The notes beneath the pieces are model-generated. The model saw only the letters and a program-made list of their open reading frames with translations, made no database searches and had not been told where the DNA came from. The position numbers were made by a program, and so were the translations under genes. DNA of 45,095 bases from Bacteroidales bacterium (GTDB lineage Bacteria; Bacteroidota; Bacteroidia; Bacteroidales; UBA932): NCBI GenBank assembly GCA_017617655.1, contig JAFZVU010000088.1, positions 1-45,095 of the forward strand. The letters run 5' to 3'. Position 1 is the first letter of the stretch. Every line of letters begins with the position of its first letter. Below, in pieces: positions 8,235 through 17,357 of this stretch.

Positions 8235-9413
8235 ATGAGAGAGATCAGACTTATTCTTGAAGACCTGCAGGCCAACCTCCGCGCCATGCAGGCTTGTGAT
8301 CCTTCAGACGCTCAGACCCTGGAAGGCCTCATGGCCAAAGACAAGGCTCTGAAGCAGGAACTTGAAGCAGCCCGCGCTGCCGAAGAAGCCGAGAGGCTGC
8401 TTGTAGCGCGTACAGTACAGCATGAGGCTCAGCACGGCAACGAGTTCAGCCTTGTAAGATTCATCGCCGGTGTCCTCGCAGGACGCATGGAAGGTTTCGA
8501 GGCCGAGATGGCAGCAGCCGGAGCCGACGAATATCGTCACCTCGGCATCAGCCAGAAAGGTTATGTCATCCCTTCTGCCCTCCTCATGCGCAGCGCACAG
8601 GGTCAGAATGCCGGCACTGCCGGCGAAGGTGGCAACCTGAAAATCACCACCCAGAGGTACATCGAAGACGTAAAGGAGAAGCTCGTCGTATCAGGCATGG
8701 GAGCATCAGTGCTCACCGGACTGGTAGGCTCAGTTGACCTTCCGTCTGTAGGCAACATCAACGTGAGCTTCCTCGATGAAGCCGTCCAGACATCTACCAA
8801 GGTTGCTGACGTTGCCAAAGTAACCCTGTCACCCCGTGGCATCCGTGCCAACATGGTAACCACCCGTGACCTCATGAAGCAGACCTCTATCGACGTGGAG
8901 CGCATCCTCATGGATCGCCTCAGCGACGCCGAGGCAGCGTGCATCGACAAGGCCGCTCTCGCAGCCATCGTGGCAGCAGCAACTTCTGCTGGTTCAACCC
9001 TCAATTGGGCCAACATCGTGGCCATGGAAACCGCCCTCAATGCCGTCAACGCAAACCGTGGCAGCATGGGTTATGTCCTCCCTTCAGCATCATGGGGTCT
9101 GGCGAAGACCACACTCAAGAGCAGCGGCGTAAGCGGCTACATCCTCGATGCCGATAAGAACATTAACGGCTACAAGGCCGACTTCGCCAACCAGCTGGCA
9201 TCGGGCGTCGTTGCCATCTTCGGTAACTTCCGTGACCTGTACATAGGCCGCTGGGGAGGTATCGACCTCCTTGTGGATCCCTACAGCCTCGGCGACACCG
9301 GCGAAGTGAAGATCCAGCTCTACAGCTATGCCGACGCGAAGGTTGCCTTCGCAAAGTCATTCAGCAAGCTCGCCACTGCCGGCAGCGGCTCTGGCGATGG
9401 CTCAGGAGTGTAG
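8235..9413 (+). CDS. Major capsid protein, HK97 fold
   Basis: 392 residues. Residues 1-60 are a charged helical delta (scaffold) domain, followed by the HK97-type core (EKLVVSGMGASVLTGLVGSVDLPSV, later YVLPSASWGLAKTTLKSSGVSGYIL and WGGIDLLVDPYSL). It forms the icosahedral shell after cleavage by the protease upstream. The end is odd: a flexible tail AGSGSGDGSGV runs into a UAG stop whose flanks (GGAGTGTAGCGT, 9405-9416) are identical to those of the tail-tube gene, and the reading frame after the UAG continues in frame into the connector gene at 9420. Whether readthrough occurs is unknown. Confidence 0.93.
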   Translation: MREIRLILEDLQANLRAMQACDPSDAQTLEGLMAKDKALKQELEAARAAEEAERLLVARTVQHEAQHGNEFSLVRFIAGVLAGRMEGFEAEMAAAGADEYRHLGISQKGYVIPSALLMRSAQGQNAGTAGEGGNLKITTQRYIEDVKEKLVVSGMGASVLTGLVGSVDLPSVGNINVSFLDEAVQTSTKVADVAKVTLSPRGIRANMVTTRDLMKQTSIDVERILMDRLSDAEAACIDKAALAAIVAAATSAGSTLNWANIVAMETALNAVNANRGSMGYVLPSASWGLAKTTLKSSGVSGYILDADKNINGYKADFANQLASGVVAIFGNFRDLYIGRWGGIDLLVDPYSLGDTGEVKIQLYSYADAKVAFAKSFSKLATAGSGSGDGSGV

Positions 9414-9419
9414 CGTAAC

Positions 9420-9944
9420 ATGATGGACGAGACCATATTGACAGACAGTGGCGCGGTGACACGCCTTATGGGCGATTTCAAGAACCATCTGCGCTTGACG
9501 ACAGACGACGCTGACGCCGACCTGCGGTCCAAGCTAATGTCCGCCCTCTCTTCGGTGGGCAACGATGTAAACCGCATCCTTGCGGCAAGCACGGTGACGG
9601 CCACGGCCGTAGTTGACAGCCTCGGCGGCAAGATACGCCTTACGCTCCGTGGCCCGGTCCGTGAGGTGTCGTCCGTGTCTGTCAATGGTGTCGCCCTTGT
9701 GCCCGGAGAAGGATATGTCGTAAGCGGCAACCGCCTGACGATAAACGGCGACTATAGCGACGCCTTCGTGGAGATTGTCTACAAGGCTGGCTATGCAGAC
9801 ACGTCGATGCCGTCGGATATGTGGGAGGCAGTGTGCCTGCGGGGCGCAGGATCCTATGCCAACCCTCTCGACACCGTGCAGGAAAGGATGCGGGCTTCCG
9901 ACATCCTCATCAGGCCTTATCGTTACAAGGAGTGGCAGTCATGA
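9420..9944 (+). CDS. Head-tail connector protein (gp6/Gp8-like)
   Basis: 174 residues. The order L-x-x-D-D-A-D-A-D-L near residue 35, the central beta segment VREVSSVSVNGVALVPGEGYVVSGNRLTI, and the helical end fit the phage connector family that forms a ring beneath the portal. Two adjacent ATG codons (9420 and 9423) are possible starts; a GGAG at 9405-9408 lies upstream of both. It is in the same frame as the capsid gene, six bases after its UAG. It ends in an ATGA overlap with the next connector. Confidence 0.8.
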   Translation: MMDETILTDSGAVTRLMGDFKNHLRLTTDDADADLRSKLMSALSSVGNDVNRILAASTVTATAVVDSLGGKIRLTLRGPVREVSSVSVNGVALVPGEGYVVSGNRLTINGDYSDAFVEIVYKAGYADTSMPSDMWEAVCLRGAGSYANPLDTVQERMRASDILIRPYRYKEWQS

Positions 9945-10279
9945 CGTCCAATGCCGACATAGGTGCTATGGACACCCTCGTGACGCTGCAGTCATGTACC
10001 ATCACCCGCAACGACCAGGGGGCGAAGGATAAGACCTACGCCGATTTCCGGAAGGTGTGGGCGAAGATTGACCACAGCGTGGATGAGCAGGTGGCCTATC
10101 GTAACCTTGAGGCAGGCCATGTCATATATCTGACCATCTACAAGGTCAAGGAGCTGGACACCCGCTGGCGCGTGATCATTGACGGCGATGCGTGGCAGAT
10201 CTCGGCGATAGACGACATGGACCGTCTTTCGCCGGTCTACCGCCTGACGCTTGAAGCAATCAACAAGTCAAAGCGATGA
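9941..10279 (+). CDS. Head closure / head-tail joining protein
   Basis: 112 residues from the ATG in the ATGA overlap at 9941. It has the small beta-barrel pattern of SPP1 gp16-like joining proteins: DTLVTLQSCTITRNDQGAKDKTY at the start and the characteristic ending DTRWRVIIDGDAWQISAID. It stops the DNA channel after packaging and joins head to tail. It overlaps the next gene by four bases. An alternative start at 9821 lies deep inside the connector gene and is rejected. Confidence 0.82.
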   Translation: MTSNADIGAMDTLVTLQSCTITRNDQGAKDKTYADFRKVWAKIDHSVDEQVAYRNLEAGHVIYLTIYKVKELDTRWRVIIDGDAWQISAIDDMDRLSPVYRLTLEAINKSKR

Positions 10280-10785
10280 GCGTGAACCTGCAGATAGAAG
10301 GCATGTCGGACTTCCTCCGCTGGACCGAGCGAGCACCCGATGATATGGTGAAGCTTGCCAAGGTAGCGATGCGCGAAGGCGCGAAGAGGGTGGTGATATC
10401 CATGCGCCCTCAGATCAACGAGCGCTGGAAGAGGCTGCTGAAATATAAGGTTTCCGGCGGCCGCAACGACAAGGACCTTGCCTGCGACATCGGCCTCTTC
10501 AACGGCCGGCAGCGTCAGGGACATCAGCCCGCATCCGGAGATGTTGACGACTGGTTCAAGGCATACTGGATGAACTATGGCACGCTGGCCCGCCGCGATC
10601 CGAATCATGTGTTTATGAATCCGGTGCAGCCTGCCTCGAGGGCAAGGTCGCAGCGCCGCCGCAACAGAGTCGGCCAGCCTCATCAGAACTTCCTTGAAAA
10701 AGCCATGCTGGGCTATGAAGACGTGTTCTTCAACGCCTTCTCGCAGAAGATAGCAGACAACATTGAAGATTGCTATGAACGATAA
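10276..10785 (+). CDS. HK97 gp10-like neck/tail-attachment protein
   Basis: 169 residues. The N-terminus (MSVNLQIEGMSDFLRWTERAPDDMVKLAKVAMREGAKRV) fits the start of the HK97 gp10 family, and WMNYGTLARRDPNHVFMNP resembles its conserved Y-G-T segment. The middle is rich in Arg and Gln. Position between joining protein and tail terminator agrees with a role in head-tail assembly. The gene overlaps both neighbours by a few bases. Confidence 0.72.
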   Translation: MSVNLQIEGMSDFLRWTERAPDDMVKLAKVAMREGAKRVVISMRPQINERWKRLLKYKVSGGRNDKDLACDIGLFNGRQRQGHQPASGDVDDWFKAYWMNYGTLARRDPNHVFMNPVQPASRARSQRRRNRVGQPHQNFLEKAMLGYEDVFFNAFSQKIADNIEDCYER

Positions 10786-11182
10786 GGAAAGCATAGGAAA
10801 AGCATTTGAGGCGGCGGTGGGCGACATCGCTCCCTGCTACCTCGCGGAAGCCGAGACGGACACCTATCCGTACATTGTCTATTACCAGTACGTTGAGGTG
10901 ATAAGCAGCAAGGACGGCCCTGAAGCTCTGCAGTCAAACCTTTCGGCCACGATAGTGTCCGATACTTTTGACGACGCCGAAGATATCGCAGGGGCCGTGT
11001 CAGCAGCGATGATGACGGCCGAGAGCATGCAGCCTTATCGCGTCATACCGATGACCTTCGACCGCGACTGCGCCGGCAACGTCTGGGAGTTCACCATGAC
11101 ATGGGTCATACGGCAGCTCTCGATACCCGATACGCCTGTAACACCCGAAGAAACAACTAACACAAATCAACACTCATCATGA
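10775..11182 (+). CDS. Tail terminator/completion-like protein (DUF3168 type)
   Basis: 135 residues from the ATG at 10775, inside the end of the gp10-like gene; an upstream TTG at 10763 is less likely. The pattern YPYIVYYQYVEVISSKDG near residue 30, then LQSNLSATIVSDTFDDAEDIAGAV and a final beta strand, fits small tail-completion proteins that cap the tail tube. The last 20 residues are Pro/Thr-rich and likely disordered. It ends in an ATGA overlap with the tail-tube gene, its expected neighbour. Confidence 0.68.
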   Translation: MNDKESIGKAFEAAVGDIAPCYLAEAETDTYPYIVYYQYVEVISSKDGPEALQSNLSATIVSDTFDDAEDIAGAVSAAMMTAESMQPYRVIPMTFDRDCAGNVWEFTMTWVIRQLSIPDTPVTPEETTNTNQHSS

Positions 11183-11604
11183 TTGAAGGATACAACATCG
11201 CACTGCAGATCAACGGCAAGACCGTTGTGGGCAGAACTCAGGACGACCTCGCCATAGCCGCCCGCCTCGTCGAGAGCCTTACCAAGGACAACCAGGGAGA
11301 GACCGACGTGGTTGTAGCGGGCCATGACGTGACCTTCTCAGCTCAGGGCCTTGTCGCCGTGGGCAACTCCGATGCCTCGAAGCTCGACCGCGACGACATC
11401 ATCGAGCAGTCCCTGAAAAAAGGACCTGCCGCTATCATCCCCCTCACATACCTGTTGGCTGGCGGCGACACTTATAGTGGCAATGCCATCATGACCCAGT
11501 ATACTGAGGGTAGCAACGCTTCCGACATTGCAACTTGGCAGATCAATTTCCGCATCACCGGCAGTTTCTCAAAGACCCCGGCCGGCAGCGGCAGCGGAGT
11601 GTAG
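11179..11604 (+). CDS. Major tail tube protein
   Basis: 141 residues, alternating beta strands with no helices of note beyond AARLVESLTKDN, in the manner of TP901-1 type tail-tube proteins (MIEGYNIALQINGKTVVGRTQDD at the start; WQINFRITGSFSKTP at the end). It forms the tube through which DNA leaves. Position just before the tail chaperone and tape measure is diagnostic. The tail end is PAGSGSGV, followed by UAG within the same 12-base context as the capsid gene, and the following gene is in the same frame three bases later. GGAG at 11596-11599 lies 8 bases before that next ATG and can serve as its ribosome site. Confidence 0.8.
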   Translation: MIEGYNIALQINGKTVVGRTQDDLAIAARLVESLTKDNQGETDVVVAGHDVTFSAQGLVAVGNSDASKLDRDDIIEQSLKKGPAAIIPLTYLLAGGDTYSGNAIMTQYTEGSNASDIATWQINFRITGSFSKTPAGSGSGV

Positions 11605-11607
11605 CGT

Positions 11608-11922
11608 ATGGCAAGGCAGACAATAATGGTCGGTGACGTCGAGATGTGCGTCGCCTGCAACATGAACGCTCTTATGGACTTTCTCCAGGAGCGCGGCACA
11701 GACGACTTCTCGGCGCTTGCCGATGTATCGAAACTCAAACCCTCCGACATGCTGCCTTTGATGGCGGCATGCCTCCGCGAGGGCGAGCGCCTTGAAGGGC
11801 GCGAATGCACCATTACTGCGAAGGATCTGGGAGCCATAGCAGACTTCGGCCTGCTCAACTCCTTCATGGAGATCTTTGGCAAGACAATGGTTCCAGCCGT
11901 ATCTGGCGGAGAAAAAAAATAG
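11608..11922 (+). CDS. Tail assembly chaperone, short form (gpG-like)
   Basis: 104 residues, ending in GGEKK-stop. It is mostly helical and acidic, begins three bases after the tail-tube UAG, and occupies the position of lambda gpG. Its last codons, GAA AAA AAA TAG, contain the slippery heptamer A-AAA-AAA at 11913-11919, from which a -1 shift continues into an overlapping frame. Such chaperones coat the tape measure during tail assembly and are made in short and long forms in a fixed ratio. Confidence 0.8.
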   Translation: MARQTIMVGDVEMCVACNMNALMDFLQERGTDDFSALADVSKLKPSDMLPLMAACLREGERLEGRECTITAKDLGAIADFGLLNSFMEIFGKTMVPAVSGGEKK

Positions 11923-12320
11923 CCTCCGGAGATGAAGTCCCCACTCTCCGGATTGGTGACATAAGGGGCAGGGCACTCGGCCTGCTGCACATCGGTCCCC
12001 GCGACTTCGGCCTGCTGACGGTGGGCGAGTTCGTGGAGGCCTGGAAAGCCTACCAGGACGAGAAGAAAGCCGACAGGATGCACATGGGGGAGCTGGCACG
12101 CGGACTCGCGGCCCGCATCCTCAACCCCTTCTGCAAGGGAGCCATCCGCGATGTCGTGCGTTTCTGGCCGATGCCCTGGGACGATGAGAGAAAGGCGGGA
12201 GATGATGCTGAGATGCGCCGCATCATCGAGATGCCGCCGGAACAGCAGCAGCTTAAGGCGCGACAATTTCTTGAAAGAATAAGATACAATGGCAAAGGTC
12301 AGCCCGAATCTCAAGACTAA
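11608..12320 (+). CDS. Tail assembly chaperone, -1 frameshift long form (gpGT-like)
   Basis: Reading 11608 to 11919 in the first frame and then slipping back one base gives a fused product of about 237 residues that continues with IASGDEVPTLRIGD and ends at 12320. The second part (RIGDIRGRALGLLHIGPRDFGLLTVGEFVEAWKAYQDEKK) has no good start codon of its own near its beginning, which supports a fusion rather than a separate gene. Its end overlaps the tape measure start at 12289, as the lambda T segment does before gene H. The slip site is read directly; the efficiency is unknown. Confidence 0.75.
11913..11919 (+). other. -1 ribosomal frameshift slippery site A-AAA-AAA
   Basis: An eight-A run at 11912-11919 sits immediately before the zero-frame UAG at 11920-11922. 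In the zero frame the codons are GAA AAA AAA TAG; after a -1 slip both tRNAs re-pair perfectly and the frame reads on as ATA GCC TCC. The stop directly after the slippery codons may itself promote pausing. A GC-rich downstream region (CCTCCGGAG) could form weak structure. Confidence 0.75.
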
Positions 12321-13989
12321 AGTCACAGCCGACACCTCCGGTTTCACGAAGGGAATGGCGCAGGCGAAGAAGGAAACTGCCGCCTTCGAGAACTTTGTCA
12401 ACGATGCCACATCAAAGATGGCGTCCGCCTTTGGCGTAAACACCGCCCAGATTGAGAAGTTGCAGAATGCTGTCGGCGGTCTCGGGCGCAAGCTTTCCGA
12501 GATGGGAGGCAAGGGCGCTGAAGCACTTGGCAATATCGTAGCGTCAGCGGGCAAGGCTGCAGTGGCTATCGGAGCCATAGGCATAGGCGCTGCCGTCTCT
12601 GCCTTCAAGCTTCTCAATCAGGAAGCTGAGACTTTCAAGAACACGATCCAGGGAGCCAACATAGCGCTCCAGACTCAAGCTTATCTCAATACCTACCGCC
12701 AGGCGATGCACGATGCCAACGAAGAGATTGGGCAGTCGATAGCGGAGTCTGAGGCTCAGGTAGAGCGGTGGTGGGGCAGATTCACGACAAATCTTGCATC
12801 AACGGCCGCCGTGGCCGTGGCAACGCCCGGCAAATGGTATGATACCTTCCTTCCCACCGGTATTATCAGGGCCGCAAAGCAGGTATCCGAACAGGTGGGC
12901 ACAGCGACACAGAAGGCAGAAGATGCCAGCGACATCGCCGGAGTAATCTACAGCCTTACGCGAAGGCAGTCTGATGCGTCACGCGACTGGGCAGATGCCG
13001 AAGCGAGGATTACCGAACTGCGCAGGATAGCGGCAGATGATGATTATGACATTCTCACAAGGACACGGGCACTTGCTGAGGCTAAGGATCTCATCACAAA
13101 GAAACAAGCCGAGCAGTATGATATCCAGCTCATGATATCCAACCTTACGGACCTCATGAGCGAACAGGCAAGCGACAGCATTGAAGATGCAGAAGCTGCC
13201 AACGCCGCCTATGTGTCTGCCGTCCAGAATCTGGCGGCCATGGATTCCGAGCTGAAAGCACTGAACAAGCAGCAAGCTTCGTTGACCAAGCAGGCGCAGA
13301 AAGAAGCGGACGCTCGCAAAGAGTCGGCAGCAGCCGTCCAGAAAGGTGTGTCTCGCTTGCAGCAATATGCCACCAACCAGATAGAGATGTACGTCAGCGA
13401 AGAAAGCGTCACTGCCATACATGATTATCTCGAAGGAGCTTTGGCACATGCGCCCATACAAGTCCCCGTAGGCATCGACATCACTCCGGCGAAGCAGAAT
13501 ATGCTTGACCTAACCGAAACGCTGCAGACTACATTTGTGGAGGCTGTAGAGGGTATTGCAGAGGCGCTCGGCAACTTGATAGGAAATCTCACCAGCGGCC
13601 AGGGAGGAGTGGCCGAATTTGGTCAGGATCTGCTGACAATGTTTGGCACGTTTGCCCAGAAGTTCGGAAAGGTGCTTGTAGCCTTCGGTGTTGCAGTTGA
13701 AGCAGCCAAGGAATCGGCGGCATCCTTCAACGGCATCGCAGCCATCATAGCGGGCGGTGCGCTTATCGCCGCTGGCGCAGCAGTCAAGGCCGTTGCTTCC
13801 AATATGGCAACAGCAATGGGAGCTGCGGCATCCTCCGGCAGCTACATAGCTTCATCAGCTTCCTATGGATCATCCGCCCTTACCAACGACACCCTCAAGG
13901 TTGAGGTTACCGGAACGCTTACGGCCAACGGGTCGCAGCTTGTCGCCGTCTTGAATAATGAGAACACACGCAAGAAATATACGACATAA
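12289..13989 (+). CDS. Tail tape measure protein (short)
   Basis: 566 residues, short for a tape measure. The N-terminus VSPNLKTKVTADTSGFTKGMAQAKKETAAFENFVNDATSKM is the typical opening of this family, followed by long helical stretches with Ala/Gln/Lys/Glu bias. Hydrophobic helices occur near residues 83-105 (GNIVASAGKAAVAIGAIGIG) and 455-515 (AAIIAGGALIAAGAAVKAV), which may insert in the host membrane. In long-tailed phages tape length sets tail length, so a short tail is expected. The start overlaps the chaperone long form by 32 bases, and its stop overlaps the next ATG by one base. Confidence 0.85.
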   Translation: MAKVSPNLKTKVTADTSGFTKGMAQAKKETAAFENFVNDATSKMASAFGVNTAQIEKLQNAVGGLGRKLSEMGGKGAEALGNIVASAGKAAVAIGAIGIGAAVSAFKLLNQEAETFKNTIQGANIALQTQAYLNTYRQAMHDANEEIGQSIAESEAQVERWWGRFTTNLASTAAVAVATPGKWYDTFLPTGIIRAAKQVSEQVGTATQKAEDASDIAGVIYSLTRRQSDASRDWADAEARITELRRIAADDDYDILTRTRALAEAKDLITKKQAEQYDIQLMISNLTDLMSEQASDSIEDAEAANAAYVSAVQNLAAMDSELKALNKQQASLTKQAQKEADARKESAAAVQKGVSRLQQYATNQIEMYVSEESVTAIHDYLEGALAHAPIQVPVGIDITPAKQNMLDLTETLQTTFVEAVEGIAEALGNLIGNLTSGQGGVAEFGQDLLTMFGTFAQKFGKVLVAFGVAVEAAKESAASFNGIAAIIAGGALIAAGAAVKAVASNMATAMGAAASSGSYIASSASYGSSALTNDTLKVEVTGTLTANGSQLVAVLNNENTRKKYTT

Positions 13990-16900
13990 TGGCCTATGCA
14001 GTTCATTTCCGCTTTCAGTGGCGCAGTCAGAACGACAACGTCTTCCGCATAGACATCCTGGAGGATGGCTATAGCGGCAGCATCGTACAACGTCCGCTGG
14101 GTGGCGCACCGCAGCTGCGCCGGAACAAGAACGGCAACATCTGCGGATCGTCGCTGGAGTTTCTGGCGCAGGCGCAGATTAACGATGAGTTTGTAATGCT
14201 CTACACTTCCGATGCGCAGGCCTTCCGTGTAGATCTATATAACGGCAGCACCTTGATATGGCAGGGCTTCATCACGCCCGAGCTGTATAGCGAGCCTGAC
14301 ATCGCACCGCCTTACAACGTGAAGGTGACTGCTACCGATAACCTCGGTGAGACGAAGTTGTCGGACTATTCCGCCCAGGGCAGAGTGTCTGTGTCCTCCC
14401 TGCTGGAGTCTATTCTTGACGTGACGGGTCTTGACTTCCCCATCCACTGGCTGTCTACCATGCGTCCCTCGGATCCCGCGGCCATAGACGCAGAGGATAT
14501 GCCGGACTCTGTCACCGTGAATTTCGACCATCTGGCTGGCAAGACAAATTATGACATACTGGAGCGGTTGCTGCAGCTCTTCCATGCAGTCATAGTGCAG
14601 CAGGACTGCGCATGGCTTATCGTAAGGGAAACCGACATCGAGGTCCTTCGCTCTGGAGCTACCATCACGGCCCCGGACGGTGCGACCTTCAGCATCGCCG
14701 ATTTCGGCAGCGTGAGGACTAATGACTGGTGGCCGGTGGGCTACCTTTCGCGGACGGTTATGCCGGCCAAGCGGTCGAAGATTATCGCTGCTCCCAACAA
14801 CTGGATAGTAAACCTTCTGCCCGACACCGCAACATCGTCTACCAACGCCAACCATGTGGAGCCGACGGATGGAAGCACGCCATACTATGAGCTTAATCCG
14901 GTAAACTCCAGCCAGGAGATCCGGACGTGCCAGGTGGTTTTCCAAAGCCCCTTCTCAGGCTTCGTGCCCTTCAAAGACCTTGTCCTGTCACTCGACGTGC
15001 AGACATGGGGCCTGATTGTTAATCCCGTATCGCCTCCGCACACCCCGAAGTGGGGCGCGAAATGCGCCGAGGTCAATGTTAAAATACTCGGAACTGATGG
15101 AACAAATGTCGTCGAAAAATACATCGACAATCAGGGCGGGTTCCATGACAGCGCAGTCTCTGCGCTCGACGTGGATGCCATATATCGGGAGGTGGCCGAA
15201 ACCTTCTATATCAACCTTCCTCTCTATACCAAGATGGTTGAGGTGGGCTACACGAAGATATACCAGATAACGGTCACCATCACTACTTATCCCGATGACG
15301 GCGGCTACAGCCGCATGAACATCTCCAACTGGTATCTTAACGTCGATGAGCAGAACGCCGGCTACCAGGTTACTTGCGAGCTTAACAATGCCGCTCGCGG
15401 CAAGGATGACAACGTGGATCTCCCGGTGGCAGACAATGACAATAAGGAAATCGAGGGTCTCTTTGTCACCAACGGCCTCAAACTCTCCTCTGCCGTCACT
15501 GCCCATGCTGACGAAAGTATCGAAGAGTGGCAGTCCGACAGCATCCCCTCCATGGCGCTGCTGGAGCTGCTGGCCCGCGACTACTGCCTGAGCATAGCAG
15601 TTCCCCGCCTCCGCATGGAGGGGCGCATGAACGTGCCGGCCGGGGAGGCTATGCCGCTGCTCTTCCGTGGCGGTGGCCTTATATACTGGCCCGAGACATG
15701 GGACTGGAACCTAAAGGAAGATGCCGTCGACATCTCCATGCTTTCTCTGCCTGCCGCAGCCATAACCGTAACGTCGATTGCCCGCACTGCGGAAGGCAGT
15801 GGCGGCAGCATCGGCGGCTACGCTTCCGGCAGCGGGACTGGCGGTGGTGTTAACTTCTTCGAGGAGGACGGCAACGGCGGTGTCAAGCTCAAGGATGAAT
15901 ACAACGGCCTCTGGGCTGCGGGCTTCATGTCGGCCGGAGGTATCAACTCCGGTGGCGGCGGTGGCGGCGGTGTTGATATGGGCCGTGTTTGGCAAGATCT
16001 GACAAACAACAGCCAGTTTGACTACACGAATTACTCTTCCACGACCAAGATAGACATAGGCCACATTCCTATGCTTGACATTTGGAAGGATTTGTCTGGG
16101 GATAGCTCACTTGCATCCTACAACGCCAATACGAAGATTGCCGAGTCGCATATCCCGGACATCTCGACTTCAAAGATCAGCAACCTCGGATCGTGGTCCG
16201 GCAGCGCGAATATCACCACTCTCGGGACTATCACGACCGGCACATGGAATGGTTCTACCATAGACGTTGCCCACGGCGGTACTGGACGCACCAGCTTTCC
16301 GGATGCCTATGCCGTCCTCGTGGAGTCCAGCTCCGGCGGCATCGGCAATGTCACGAACAACAATACTTCTACAAGGAAATACCTGTCGCAAGTCAACGGC
16401 GGCGTCCCCTCTTGGGAATCCATCTCGGTATCGACTCCCGTGGCCACGTCCAGCACCGTCGGCGGCTTCAAGACCGGCTTTTCATCTGCCAACAGAAACT
16501 ACGCTGTCCAGATAAATGACAGCGACCAGGCTTATGTCAATGTGCCATGGAGTAATACCGACACGACCTACAAGCTGAAGATTAACGGCACGACCTATGG
16601 GGACTACACTTTCGGCACTAACCTTGGCACGGTGTATTCTCCGACATCCACCGGCACGCAGGGATACCTCCTTGTGGCCGACAGCAACGGATACCCCGAC
16701 TGGACCAACAAACTTACTCTGACGGGTTCGATTGACAATAATGTCGCTCTCCAGGTAGGTACGTCAAGTGCAAACCGTAACATGCGCATTTACGGCGAAA
16801 TCCGCTTCAATGGCGACACCGCCAAGCTGAACTACACCACTGCTGGCGGCATCGCCGTAAATACCGATTTCAAGGTGGGTACAGCATCAGCGCCGAAGGA

Positions 16901-17357
16901 TGCCACAGTATATGGCAAACTCTCCGTAGCAGGTAACGGCGAGGTCGACGGCAACCTCTATATCGGCGGCACGACGGCTTACATCAACTATGTTTCCGGC
17001 AACTCCGGACTGCATACCAACGTCGGATTCTATTCCGACTCCTTCATCAGCGCCGGAGGCGTCTCTTCGTCTTCGGACGAGCGCATGAAGACGAACCTGC
17101 AGCCTCTCGCCATCACCGTCGACCAGATCGCCGGCGCTCCCGCCGTGGAGTTCGACTGGATGCTGCCGCACGCCGGCCATGGCGCAGGGTCCATCGCCCA
17201 ATACTGGGAGCGCTTCCTGCCGTATAACGTCCGGGAGTGCGGCGGCTTCAAGACCATGGAATATGGCAACATCGCGCTGATATCGGCAATCATGCTCGCC
17301 CGCAGGGTCAAGGAGCTTGAGGAAGAGATAGAAACACTCAGGAGGGCCGCAGCATGA
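13989..17357 (+). CDS. Large tail-tip/fibre protein with C-terminal S74 self-cleaving chaperone
   Basis: 1122 residues in three parts. Residues 1-600 are a beta-rich baseplate or tail-tip domain with no firm family match (FRIDILEDGYSGSIVQRPLGG at the start). A Gly/Ser hinge follows (about residues 605-660, including a run of seven glycines). Then comes a fibre shaft with repeated W-x-D-L and TKI-x-x-x-HIP units, the phage-fibre motif VAHGGTGRTSFPDAYAVL, and beta repeats. The end is a peptidase S74 intramolecular chaperone: SSSDERMKTNL with the likely nucleophile Ser1029, then EFDWMLP, GSIAQYWERFLP and a closing helix. S74 domains trimerise the shaft and cut themselves off. The next gene overlaps by four bases. 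Confidence 0.82.
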   Translation: MAYAVHFRFQWRSQNDNVFRIDILEDGYSGSIVQRPLGGAPQLRRNKNGNICGSSLEFLAQAQINDEFVMLYTSDAQAFRVDLYNGSTLIWQGFITPELYSEPDIAPPYNVKVTATDNLGETKLSDYSAQGRVSVSSLLESILDVTGLDFPIHWLSTMRPSDPAAIDAEDMPDSVTVNFDHLAGKTNYDILERLLQLFHAVIVQQDCAWLIVRETDIEVLRSGATITAPDGATFSIADFGSVRTNDWWPVGYLSRTVMPAKRSKIIAAPNNWIVNLLPDTATSSTNANHVEPTDGSTPYYELNPVNSSQEIRTCQVVFQSPFSGFVPFKDLVLSLDVQTWGLIVNPVSPPHTPKWGAKCAEVNVKILGTDGTNVVEKYIDNQGGFHDSAVSALDVDAIYREVAETFYINLPLYTKMVEVGYTKIYQITVTITTYPDDGGYSRMNISNWYLNVDEQNAGYQVTCELNNAARGKDDNVDLPVADNDNKEIEGLFVTNGLKLSSAVTAHADESIEEWQSDSIPSMALLELLARDYCLSIAVPRLRMEGRMNVPAGEAMPLLFRGGGLIYWPETWDWNLKEDAVDISMLSLPAAAITVTSIARTAEGSGGSIGGYASGSGTGGGVNFFEEDGNGGVKLKDEYNGLWAAGFMSAGGINSGGGGGGGVDMGRVWQDLTNNSQFDYTNYSSTTKIDIGHIPMLDIWKDLSGDSSLASYNANTKIAESHIPDISTSKISNLGSWSGSANITTLGTITTGTWNGSTIDVAHGGTGRTSFPDAYAVLVESSSGGIGNVTNNNTSTRKYLSQVNGGVPSWESISVSTPVATSSTVGGFKTGFSSANRNYAVQINDSDQAYVNVPWSNTDTTYKLKINGTTYGDYTFGTNLGTVYSPTSTGTQGYLLVADSNGYPDWTNKLTLTGSIDNNVALQVGTSSANRNMRIYGEIRFNGDTAKLNYTTAGGIAVNTDFKVGTASAPKDATVYGKLSVAGNGEVDGNLYIGGTTAYINYVSGNSGLHTNVGFYSDSFISAGGVSSSSDERMKTNLQPLAITVDQIAGAPAVEFDWMLPHAGHGAGSIAQYWERFLPYNVRECGGFKTMEYGNIALISAIMLARRVKELEEEIETLRRAAA

